Shown here piece by piece: positions 1-5,230 of a stretch of 5,230 bases of DNA. The translations under genes were made by a program, and so were the position numbers. Each line of letters opens with the position of its first letter. Position 1 is the first letter of the stretch. Location of the stretch: contig JAACDD010000196.1 in NCBI GenBank assembly GCA_009937085.1, positions 1 to 5,230 on the forward strand. Direction: 5' to 3'. The notes under the pieces are model-generated. The model worked only from the letters and a program-made list of their open reading frames with translations. It did no database searches and was not told the origin of the DNA. Source of the DNA: Bacteroidota bacterium (GTDB lineage: Bacteria; Bacteroidota; Bacteroidia; Flavobacteriales; Flavobacteriaceae).

Positions 1-1219
1 AAGCATCGCCAGTTACATTTACGGCAGTTCGGCACATGTCCAATGGTCTGTCTACGGCAAAAATAAGCGCCAATCCCGCTTCAGGAATACCTGCTTGCGC
101 CAAAACAATTACAAGCATTACCATGCCTGCGCCTGGCACGGCAGCAGAACCGATAGACGCTAAGGTTGCTGTGGCAATAATACCCAATTGAGCTGAAAGG
201 CTTAAATCCATACCAAACGCTTGTGCAATAAAAACAGCGGCTACCGCTTGGTATAAACTTGTGCCATCCATATTTATGGTTGCCCCAATGGGCAACACAA
301 AACTGCTTACGTCTTCCTCTACTCCAAGATGTTCATGAACACGCTCCATGGTAACAGGAAGTGTGGCTGCTGAAGAGCTTGTAGAGAAGGCCAACAACTG
401 TGCCGGAGAAATTCCTTTTAAAAAGAATCCCGTTTTCTTCCGCGTAAAAATACGCACGAGTACAATGTAAAAGACAATCATGGCGAACAAACCAATGAGT
501 ACGGTTAGCGTGTACAAACCAAGTGCTTTAAATAAATCTGCTGAAGGTGCTTCGGCAATTAGAGCTGCTAAAAGTGCAAAGACACCGTAAGGCGCAGCTA
601 TCATAATCAAATCAATAAGTTTTAGAATAACCTCATTAAGCGCATCAAAAAAGTCCTTTACAGGTTTTGCTTTTTTATTGGGTATCAACACCAGTCCTAC
701 ACCAAAAAAGATAGCGAAGAAAATGACTTGCAACATATTGCCATTGTCTTGCATGGCAGCAAAAATGTTAGAAGGAACTAAATCTACCAAAGCTTGAAGT
801 GGGCCCGCTTCTTTTTGTGCCGCCGCTACCGATTGTTTTGCCGCTGCATCTGTAGCATAGGAAGTGAGCAATTCTGTTCGAGTTTCGTCTGAAAGGGTGT
901 TTCCAGGTTTAATGACATTCACAATGGTTAAGCCAATGGTAACTGCCGTTAGTGTGGTGAGTAAATACAACCCAATCGTACGACCTCCCATATTGGAAAG
1001 TTGGGCGATATTTTTTAAATCGGAAACCCCTTTTATTAGCGATGCGAGAATTAGCGGAACAGCAATAAGCTTTAAGGCGTTGATAAAAATCGTTCCAAAA
1101 GGTTTAATCCAATCTACAACAAACGACTTTCCCCAATCAAACTGGCTACACAGCAAACCAAAAAGAACGCCAAAAAACATTCCTAATAAAATTTGCCAAT
1201 GGAGCGCTAGTTTTCGCAT
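1..1219 (-). CDS. Dicarboxylate/amino acid:cation symporter (DAACS/GltP family), probable acidic amino acid uptake; C-terminus cut off by window edge
   Basis: This is an inner-membrane secondary transporter that couples uptake of an acidic amino acid to Na+ or H+. It starts at an ATG (1219-1217) and 406 codons are visible before the window edge; family members usually have 400-450 residues, so only the tail is missing. The elevator-transporter landmarks are in order: the serine-rich hairpin 1 at residues 279-290 (STSSSAATLPVT), the Na+-site motif NMDGT at 316-320, hairpin 2 at 354-365 (ASIGSAAVPGAG), and the final helix motif at 390-405 with Asp390, Asp394, Arg397, Thr398, Asn401 and Asp405. 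The DMxRT arrangement (Asp394/Arg397) is what Glu/Asp carriers use for the amino and side-chain carboxyl groups; DctA-type C4-dicarboxylate carriers differ there. The exact substrate is inferred. Residues 104-140 form an Ala- and charge-rich loop between helices 3 and 4. The start lies one base after the aroC stop, so it is probably co-transcribed with aroC. No clear Shine-Dalgarno site is seen. Confidence 0.93.
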   Translation of the reverse strand, partial: MRKLALHWQILLGMFFGVLFGLLCSQFDWGKSFVVDWIKPFGTIFINALKLIAVPLILASLIKGVSDLKNIAQLSNMGGRTIGLYLLTTLTAVTIGLTIVNVIKPGNTLSDETRTELLTSYATDAAAKQSVAAAQKEAGPLQALVDLVPSNIFAAMQDNGNMLQVIFFAIFFGVGLVLIPNKKAKPVKDFFDALNEVILKLIDLIMIAAPYGVFALLAALIAEAPSADLFKALGLYTLTVLIGLFAMIVFYIVLVRIFTRKKTGFFLKGISPAQLLAFSTSSSAATLPVTMERVHEHLGVEEDVSSFVLPIGATINMDGTSLYQAVAAVFIAQAFGMDLSLSAQLGIIATATLASIGSAAVPGAGMVMLVIVLAQAGIPEAGLALIFAVDRPLDMCRTAVNVTGDA

Positions 1220-1220
1220 A

Positions 1221-2285
1221 TCACAATTTAGAATTTCTATTCCGAAGTGTAAAGTCTGCCAATACCAAAGCGGTCATGGCTTCAACAATAGGAACGGCTC
1301 TTGGCACTACACATGGATCGTGGCGACCTTTGCCTTCCATGGTAACTGTTTCCCCTTTGTTGTCTATCGTTTCTTGCGATTGCATAATGGTTGCAACAGG
1401 CTTAAAAGCTACATTAAAATAAATATCCATTCCGTTGCTTATGCCTCCTTGCACACCTCCCGAATTATTGGTTTTTGTAGTGCCATCTTCGTTGTAAAGG
1501 TCGTTGTGTGCACTTCCGCGGAGTACAGCTCCAGCAAAACCACTACCGTATTCAAAACCTTTAACAGCATTTATGGAGAGCATTGCTTGCCCCAGAACAG
1601 CGTGTAGTTTATCAAAAACCGGTTCACCTAAGCCAACAGGAACATTTTTAGCCACGCAAGTGATAACACCTCCCACAGTATCGCCATCTTTTCGAACTTG
1701 CTTGATGTAACTTTCCATTTCCGCAGCCATTGCAGGATCTGGACAGCGTACTGGGTTTTGCTCGATAAACGAAAAATCAGATATCTTTTCTGGGTTTGGT
1801 AATGTTAATTCCCCAACCGCAGATACAAAAGCTTGTATGTGAACAGGTGCAATAAGTTGTTTGGCAATACTCCCAGCAACAACACGTGCAGCTGTTTCAC
1901 GAGCAGAGCTTCTGCCACCCCCGCGATAGTCGCGAAAACCATATTTTTGATCATACACATAATCAGCGTGCGAAGGACGGTAGCTGTCTTTGATATGTGT
2001 GTAATCTTTTGATTTTTGATTTGTATTGTGAATCACAAAGCCAATAGGTGTCCCCGTAGATTTACCTTCAAAAACACCTGAGTAAATTTCAACCGTATCA
2101 GGTTCTTTACGTTGTGTAACTATAGCCGATTGACCTGGCTTTCTCCTATCCAAGTCTTTTTGTATCGCTTCAATATCAATAGGAACACCTGCAGGACAAC
2201 CATCTATAACGCCACCAAGTGCAGGGCCATGTGATTCTCCAAATGTTGTTAGGGTAAAAGATTTGCCAAAGGTATTTCCGGACAT
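1221..2285 (-). CDS. aroC: Chorismate synthase
   Basis: It converts 5-enolpyruvylshikimate-3-phosphate to chorismate, the last shared step of the shikimate pathway leading to aromatic amino acids, folate and quinones. It is cytosolic and needs reduced FMN. The 354-residue length is normal for the family. All three family signatures are present: GESHG at 16-20 with His19; the central block from SYRPSHADY (101-109, His106) through the RGGGRSSARET stretch (121-131); and the C-terminal GRHDPC block (320-325) followed by VPRAVPIVEAM. The two conserved histidines and the arginine-rich phosphate/FMN-binding segment are intact, so the enzyme should be active. The ATG start gives the standard MSGNTFGKSFTLTTFGESHG N-terminus. 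The leader is AT-rich without a Shine-Dalgarno site. A TATTTTTG -7 element lies 16-24 bases upstream. The gene is followed after one base by the symporter and is divergent from the phosphoesterase gene. Confidence 0.98.
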   Translation of the reverse strand: MSGNTFGKSFTLTTFGESHGPALGGVIDGCPAGVPIDIEAIQKDLDRRKPGQSAIVTQRKEPDTVEIYSGVFEGKSTGTPIGFVIHNTNQKSKDYTHIKDSYRPSHADYVYDQKYGFRDYRGGGRSSARETAARVVAGSIAKQLIAPVHIQAFVSAVGELTLPNPEKISDFSFIEQNPVRCPDPAMAAEMESYIKQVRKDGDTVGGVITCVAKNVPVGLGEPVFDKLHAVLGQAMLSINAVKGFEYGSGFAGAVLRGSAHNDLYNEDGTTKTNNSGGVQGGISNGMDIYFNVAFKPVATIMQSQETIDNKGETVTMEGKGRHDPCVVPRAVPIVEAMTALVLADFTLRNRNSKL

Positions 2286-2301
2286 AAAATAAAAATTTCT
2301 A

Positions 2302-2309
2302 CAAAAATA
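2302..2309 (-). promoter_or_regulatory. Putative Bacteroidota -7 promoter element for aroC
   Basis: On the minus strand these bases read TATTTTTG, a full match to the TAnnTTTG -7 element of Bacteroidota housekeeping promoters. Transcription would start roughly at 2294-2298, giving a leader of about 10 bases before the aroC ATG at 2285. I see no good TTTG-type -33 element at the expected distance upstream, so the call rests on the -7 box and its position only. Confidence 0.45.
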
Positions 2310-2331
2310 CGAATATTAACACATCCATTTG

Positions 2332-2351
2332 AATTGTTGATAGTAACAATT
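2332..2351. repeat. Inverted repeat AATTGTT-N6-AACAATT in the divergent intergenic region (possible operator)
   Basis: The arms AATTGTT (2332-2338) and AACAATT (2345-2351) are perfect inverted copies around a 6-base spacer, GATAGT. The 20-bp size is typical of a site for a dimeric helix-turn-helix regulator. The dyad lies 23-49 bases upstream of the putative aroC -7 element, within reach of the aroC promoter. The arms are AT-rich, so chance occurrence is not excluded and no regulator can be named. Confidence 0.35.
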
Positions 2352-2363
2352 TGGTAACCTTTT

Positions 2364-2391
2364 ATTAAGGGTTTTAATAAACTCCCTTAAT
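2364..2391. repeat. Inverted repeat ATTAAGGG-N12-CCCTTAAT upstream of the phosphoesterase gene
   Basis: The arms ATTAAGGG (2364-2371) and CCCTTAAT (2384-2391) are perfect 8-bp inverted copies separated by 12 AT-rich bases. The dyad ends 26 bases before the TTG start at 2418. It could be an operator for the phosphoesterase group, or an RNA hairpin if transcription begins further upstream. It is not a canonical terminator: no gene ends into it from either side and no T-run follows. Its centre is 36 bp from that of the neighbouring 20-bp dyad. Confidence 0.4.
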
Positions 2392-2417
2392 GTTAACGAA
2401 AAATAAGGTTTGGATAT

Positions 2418-3260
2418 TTGTATAACGTGAAAAAAAGAAAAATAGATTTAGCAGTTATATCTGATATCCATTTGGGAACATATGGATGCCATGCAGAAGA
2501 AGTGTTAAATTATTTATCTAGTATTCGCCCCAAAACACTGATTCTTAACGGAGATATAATTGACATTTGGCAATTCCGTAAGCGTTATTTTCCAAAAAAT
2601 CATCTCAAGGTTATCAAGAAAATTATTTCAATGGCAACCGGCGGTACAAAAGTATATTATATAACAGGCAATCACGATGAATTACTTCGTAGATTCACAG
2701 ATATTGACTTGGGAAATATTCAAGTTGTAGACAAATTAATTTTAGAACTTGAGGGGAAAAAAGCTTGGTTTTTCCACGGGGATATTTTTGATGCTACGGT
2801 CCAACACTCAAAATGGATTGCAAAACTTGGTGGTTGGGGTTATGATATGCTAATTTTGATTAACCGATTTATTAATTGGTGGCTGCTTAAGTCGGGAAAA
2901 GAGAAATACTCGTTGTCCAAGAAAATCAAGAATAGCGTAAAAAAAGCTGTGAAATTTATCAACGACTTTGAGCAAATTGCCACCGATTTAGCTATTGATC
3001 AAGGCTATGATTACGTGGTATGTGGTCATATTCATCAGCCACAAAAACGGATTCGTAAAAATAAAAATGGGAGCTGCCTGTATCTAAACTCCGGCGATTG
3101 GATCGAAAACCTAACCGCATTGGAATACCACAACAAGCGATGGAAAATTTATGACTACCATACTGACAAGCTCAAAGCATTTTTTGCCGATGAAGATTTT
3201 AAAACCATGGATTATAATGAGTTGGTAAGTGGAATTATGGTAAGCTTAAAAAACCATTAG
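2418..3260 (+). CDS. LpxH-like calcineurin-fold metallophosphoesterase (UDP-2,3-diacylglucosamine diphosphatase family)
   Basis: This is a two-metal phosphoesterase of the COG2908 type, often annotated in Bacteroidota as UDP-2,3-diacylglucosamine diphosphatase, the enzyme that cleaves the pyrophosphate in lipid A synthesis. The five metal/catalytic blocks are complete (numbered from TTG): DIH at 16-18, GDIID at 45-49, GNHDE at 84-88, HGD at 120-122 and GHIHQP at 203-208, followed by NSGDWIENLTALEY at 224-237. Proteobacterial LpxH has GNRD in the third block; here it is GNHDE, so the protein may be a paralogue with another phospho-substrate. There is no signal peptide. A basic segment with aromatic residues (about 144-180) may meet the membrane. 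No in-frame ATG precedes the conserved region: the choices are TTG at 2418, which has AAGG nine bases upstream, or GTG at 2427, which gives the compact start MKKRKIDLAV. It leads a three-gene plus-strand group ending in a lipid acyltransferase, consistent with an envelope-lipid role. Confidence 0.85.
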   Translation: MYNVKKRKIDLAVISDIHLGTYGCHAEEVLNYLSSIRPKTLILNGDIIDIWQFRKRYFPKNHLKVIKKIISMATGGTKVYYITGNHDELLRRFTDIDLGNIQVVDKLILELEGKKAWFFHGDIFDATVQHSKWIAKLGGWGYDMLILINRFINWWLLKSGKEKYSLSKKIKNSVKKAVKFINDFEQIATDLAIDQGYDYVVCGHIHQPQKRIRKNKNGSCLYLNSGDWIENLTALEYHNKRWKIYDYHTDKLKAFFADEDFKTMDYNELVSGIMVSLKNH

Positions 3261-3281
3261 CATTCGCAGTAGCCACGTTTC

Positions 3282-3302
3282 TTTTTCCTAAATTTGGAAA
3301 AA
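3282..3302. repeat. Inverted repeat TTTTTCC-N7-GGAAAAA just before the redox lipoprotein gene
   Basis: Arms at 3282-3288 and 3296-3302 are perfect 7-bp inverted copies around TAAATTT. Inside the spacer further pairing is possible with one mismatch. The right arm supplies the GGAA that is the best Shine-Dalgarno candidate for the ATG at 3311, and the middle overlaps a TAnnTTTG box. The hairpin would be weak (two G-C pairs). It could be an operator, a weak attenuator between the genes, or chance in AT-rich sequence. Confidence 0.3.
3289..3296 (+). promoter_or_regulatory. Putative internal -7 promoter element (TAAATTTG) for the redox lipoprotein gene
   Basis: TAAATTTG is a full match to the Bacteroidota TAnnTTTG -7 consensus. 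It sits in the 50-base gap after the phosphoesterase stop and would start a transcript a few bases before the ATG at 3311. A weak -33 candidate, TTCG at 3263-3266, lies about 22 bases upstream of the box. This would let the lipoprotein and acyltransferase genes be expressed apart from the phosphoesterase. Confidence 0.35.
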
Positions 3303-3310
3303 ATATTTTC

Positions 3311-4447
3311 ATGCGCTTACTTACCCTATTTGCCTTAGTGCTTATTTTGGCTTCATGTCAAACCACAGATTACACCTTAAATATTTCCGCTGATGTTGAT
3401 GACAACAACAATGTCTTTCTGATTGCATTAGACGAAAACAACCAACCTCAGACCTTAGATACACTTGCCATTCAAGGTGGTGTCGCGAGTTACGCAAGAA
3501 GCATCGAATTGCCCGAAATGCACTATTTACTTTTAGAAGGCAATCGCGATGTAGTTCCTGTTGTACTTGAACCTGGTGAAATTACAGTTGAAATCTACAA
3601 GGATAGCATACGTGCATCAAAAGCTAGTGGTACCAAATCGAACAAAGAGTTTAGAAGGTATATTACCACATCTACTCCATTAATTGAAGATTTATTCGGT
3701 ATCCAAAACGAAATGCGAAATGCGATGGTTTCTAGAGATAGTTTGGCTTTTGTTGATTTGCAAGAACAGCTAAACGATATGCAAACAAAATTCACCGATT
3801 TTCAAGTGAGTTTCGTTACAGATAATTCAGATTCGTATATCTCTACACTTATTTTGGAGCAACTAATTCTTAACAAGAGTATAGAGGAGGAAGCGGCACA
3901 AAGCATTTTTAATGCGTTTAGCAATACCGTTAAAAAAACTAAAGCTGGTGTGAAAATTGAAAAAACACTTTTTCCAAATGACGATAAAAGTGTGAATCCA
4001 GATGCTGAAAATCAAGAAGATGGTGATGTTAGTATTGGATCAACTGCACCAGATTTCACTGCGCCAAATTTGGATGGAAATCCACAACAATTGTATGCAA
4101 CGCTAGGAAAATACACATTGGTTGATTTTTGGGCATCATGGTGTGGACCATGTCGCGTAGAAAGTCCTAAGTTAGTGGAAACCTACAACACATTTAAAGA
4201 AAAAGGACTTGCTATTTTAAGTGTGTCCTTAGATAAAAACGATGCAAGCTGGAGAAAAGCCATCGAAAATGACAAACTTGATTGGAATCACGTTTCTAAC
4301 CTAAAACGCTGGGAAGATCCTATCGCTGCACTCTATGGTGTAAGGTCAATTCCACAATTGTTCTTACTTGACGAAAATGGTCAAGTTGTCGCTAGAGAAA
4401 ATTACATAGGGAATATTTTACCCATTCTTGAAGCAAACCTGCTGTAG
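3311..4447 (+). CDS. TlpA-family thiol-disulfide oxidoreductase lipoprotein with N-terminal DUF4369 domain
   Basis: This is a predicted exported redox protein anchored by lipid to the envelope. Residues 1-16 form a short type II signal peptide: Arg2, a hydrophobic core, and the lipobox LASC with Cys16 as the lipidated residue. Residues about 20-120 resemble DUF4369, a beta-rich domain common at the N-terminus of Bacteroidota thioredoxin-like proteins. Residues 120-220 are helical and charged, followed by an acidic linker (about 222-242). The C-terminal TlpA/AhpC-TSA-like thioredoxin domain covers about 243-378, with the active site WCGPC (277-281; Cys278 and Cys281) and the cis-proline at Pro348 in RSIPQL. 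Both cysteines are present, so disulfide exchange is expected; direction and partners are unknown. The 378-residue length is usual for this architecture. The ATG start is supported by the signal peptide and by GGAA at 3296-3299. It lies 50 bases after the phosphoesterase and 25 before the acyltransferase. Confidence 0.93.
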   Translation: MRLLTLFALVLILASCQTTDYTLNISADVDDNNNVFLIALDENNQPQTLDTLAIQGGVASYARSIELPEMHYLLLEGNRDVVPVVLEPGEITVEIYKDSIRASKASGTKSNKEFRRYITTSTPLIEDLFGIQNEMRNAMVSRDSLAFVDLQEQLNDMQTKFTDFQVSFVTDNSDSYISTLILEQLILNKSIEEEAAQSIFNAFSNTVKKTKAGVKIEKTLFPNDDKSVNPDAENQEDGDVSIGSTAPDFTAPNLDGNPQQLYATLGKYTLVDFWASWCGPCRVESPKLVETYNTFKEKGLAILSVSLDKNDASWRKAIENDKLDWNHVSNLKRWEDPIAALYGVRSIPQLFLLDENGQVVARENYIGNILPILEANLL

Positions 4448-4472
4448 TTTAGCGCAAAGCGTATAACGACGA

Positions 4473-5230
4473 ATGAATCTACTGATTTATATTTTAGTAG
4501 CACCGCTACTTCTTCTTATTTCAAAACTTCCTTTTTGGCTGTTATACCAACTTTCTAATCTGTTTTATGTTTTTGTATACCATATTGTAGGCTATCGCAA
4601 AAAAGTTGTTCAAAAAAACATGGCCTTAGCTGGTGTTGCCAATTCACCTGTTGAACAAAAGCAGATTGAACGTAAATTTTATCGCTTTCTATGCGACCTC
4701 TTTTTAGAAGCCATTAAGGTAAAAGGGATGTCTAAGAAGCAAATGCTAAAACGCTTTACCGTTACCAACCCTGAACTTGTTGAGAATTTTGCCAAGCAAG
4801 GAAAATCGGTATTTGTTATGACCGGACACTATGCAAACTTTGAGTGGTTGCTGGCGTTGGGCTATTATGTATCGTTAAAGCCTGTTGCGATATATGCGCC
4901 TTTACAGAACAAATACTTTGATACGTATTTCCAAAAAGTGCGATCAAAACACAATTCTGCGTTGATTTCAAGAAAGAAATTTGCAGAAGAGTTTGCCGCA
5001 TCAAAACGCGAGAATAAATTAAATTTAGTGGGTTTTGCGGCTGATCAATCCCCTAGAAACAGAAGTAAAAATTACTACCGTACTTTTTTTGGGCATGAAG
5101 TTCCAGTATTTACAGGCGCAGAACGTTTGGGAAAACGCTTTGACGTACCCATCGTTATGGCAAAGGTAAAACGTGTCAAGCGTGGGTATTACGAAACCAC
5201 GTTTAATGTACTCGCTGAAAACCCAAATGA
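4473..5230 (+). CDS. LpxL/HtrB-family lysophospholipid/lipid A acyltransferase; C-terminus cut off by window edge
   Basis: This is a membrane-associated acyltransferase of the bacterial lipid A biosynthesis family, which adds a secondary acyl chain to a Kdo-lipid A precursor; some Bacteroidota members act on other lipids. It starts at ATG 4473, 25 bases after the lipoprotein stop, and 252 codons remain open to the window edge. Family members have about 290-310 residues, so perhaps 40-50 are missing. Residues 1-40 form a hydrophobic N-terminal anchor. The catalytic HX4E motif is at 119-124 (HYANFE; His119, Glu124). Further family landmarks are ADQSP at 190-194, FFG at 205-207 and PVFTGAERLGKR at 211-222. 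The reading frame has no interruptions. No clear Shine-Dalgarno site is visible, so translation may follow from the upstream gene. Pairing with an LpxH-like enzyme two genes upstream fits a role in envelope lipid assembly; the exact acceptor is inferred. Confidence 0.92.
   Translation, partial: MNLLIYILVAPLLLLISKLPFWLLYQLSNLFYVFVYHIVGYRKKVVQKNMALAGVANSPVEQKQIERKFYRFLCDLFLEAIKVKGMSKKQMLKRFTVTNPELVENFAKQGKSVFVMTGHYANFEWLLALGYYVSLKPVAIYAPLQNKYFDTYFQKVRSKHNSALISRKKFAEEFAASKRENKLNLVGFAADQSPRNRSKNYYRTFFGHEVPVFTGAERLGKRFDVPIVMAKVKRVKRGYYETTFNVLAENPN

Noticed and set aside
104..300. Possible frameshift or early end of the symporter near the left edge
   Set aside because: Reading the minus-strand frame from 1219 to base 2 gives an unbroken 406 codons with all family motifs in order, so the gene is intact as far as visible and is only cut by the window.
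864..1607. A 247-codon open frame on the plus strand
   Set aside because: It runs antisense across the 5' part of the symporter gene and the 3' part of aroC, both of which are well-supported conserved proteins. Its translation shows no recognisable domain, and it spans the junction of two real genes.
1504..1710. A 68-codon plus-strand open frame inside aroC
   Set aside because: It is fully antisense to the conserved chorismate synthase coding sequence and has no domain or promoter support.
2364..2391. Rho-independent terminator interpretation of the ATTAAGGG/CCCTTAAT dyad
   Set aside because: Both flanking genes point away from it, so no transcript ends here; the 12-base loop is large and no U-run follows on either strand.
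3595..3795. A 66-codon minus-strand open frame inside the redox lipoprotein gene
   Set aside because: It is antisense to an intact conserved gene; Ser/Cys-rich composition is what a reverse-frame reading gives.
4816..5004. A 62-codon minus-strand open frame inside the acyltransferase gene
   Set aside because: It is antisense to the catalytic region of the HX4E acyltransferase, with no independent evidence.

Overview
The window looks like chromosomal DNA of a member of the Bacteroidota, most likely the Flavobacteriia. This is an inference from three things: moderately AT-rich sequence, AT-rich gene leaders without strong Shine-Dalgarno sites (with TAnnTTTG-type -7 promoter elements in two places), and the gene families present. 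Those families include a DUF4369 plus thioredoxin lipoprotein and a GNHDE-type LpxH-like phosphoesterase ending in a GDWIENLTALEY motif. No rRNA, tRNA, mobile element, CRISPR array or phage gene is visible.

Layout. There are five protein genes in two divergent groups. On the minus strand, reading leftwards from 2285, come chorismate synthase (aroC, complete) and then, one base after its stop, a dicarboxylate/amino-acid:cation symporter that runs off the left edge of the window. On the plus strand, reading rightwards from about 2418/2427, come an LpxH-like calcineurin-fold phosphoesterase, a lipoprotein with a DUF4369 domain and a C-terminal TlpA-like thioredoxin domain, and an LpxL/HtrB-type acyltransferase that runs off the right edge. 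The gaps in the plus-strand group are about 50 and 25 bases.

The 132-base divergent intergenic region (2286-2417) holds a good -7 element for aroC and two perfect dyads: 7-bp arms around 6 bases, and 8-bp arms around 12 bases. Their centres are 36 bp apart. It is the most likely control region for both groups.

Biology. The minus-strand pair joins the last common step of aromatic biosynthesis to uptake of an acidic amino acid; the shared transcription is suggested by spacing, not by an obvious common pathway. The plus-strand group is envelope-related: two genes resemble enzymes of lipid A (or other acylated lipid) metabolism, and between them sits an exported redox lipoprotein. All five genes belong to known families and appear intact where complete. 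I found no convincing novel system. The points worth a second look are the dyads, the non-ATG start and uncertain substrate of the phosphoesterase, and a dyad overlapping the lipoprotein's promoter and ribosome-binding area.
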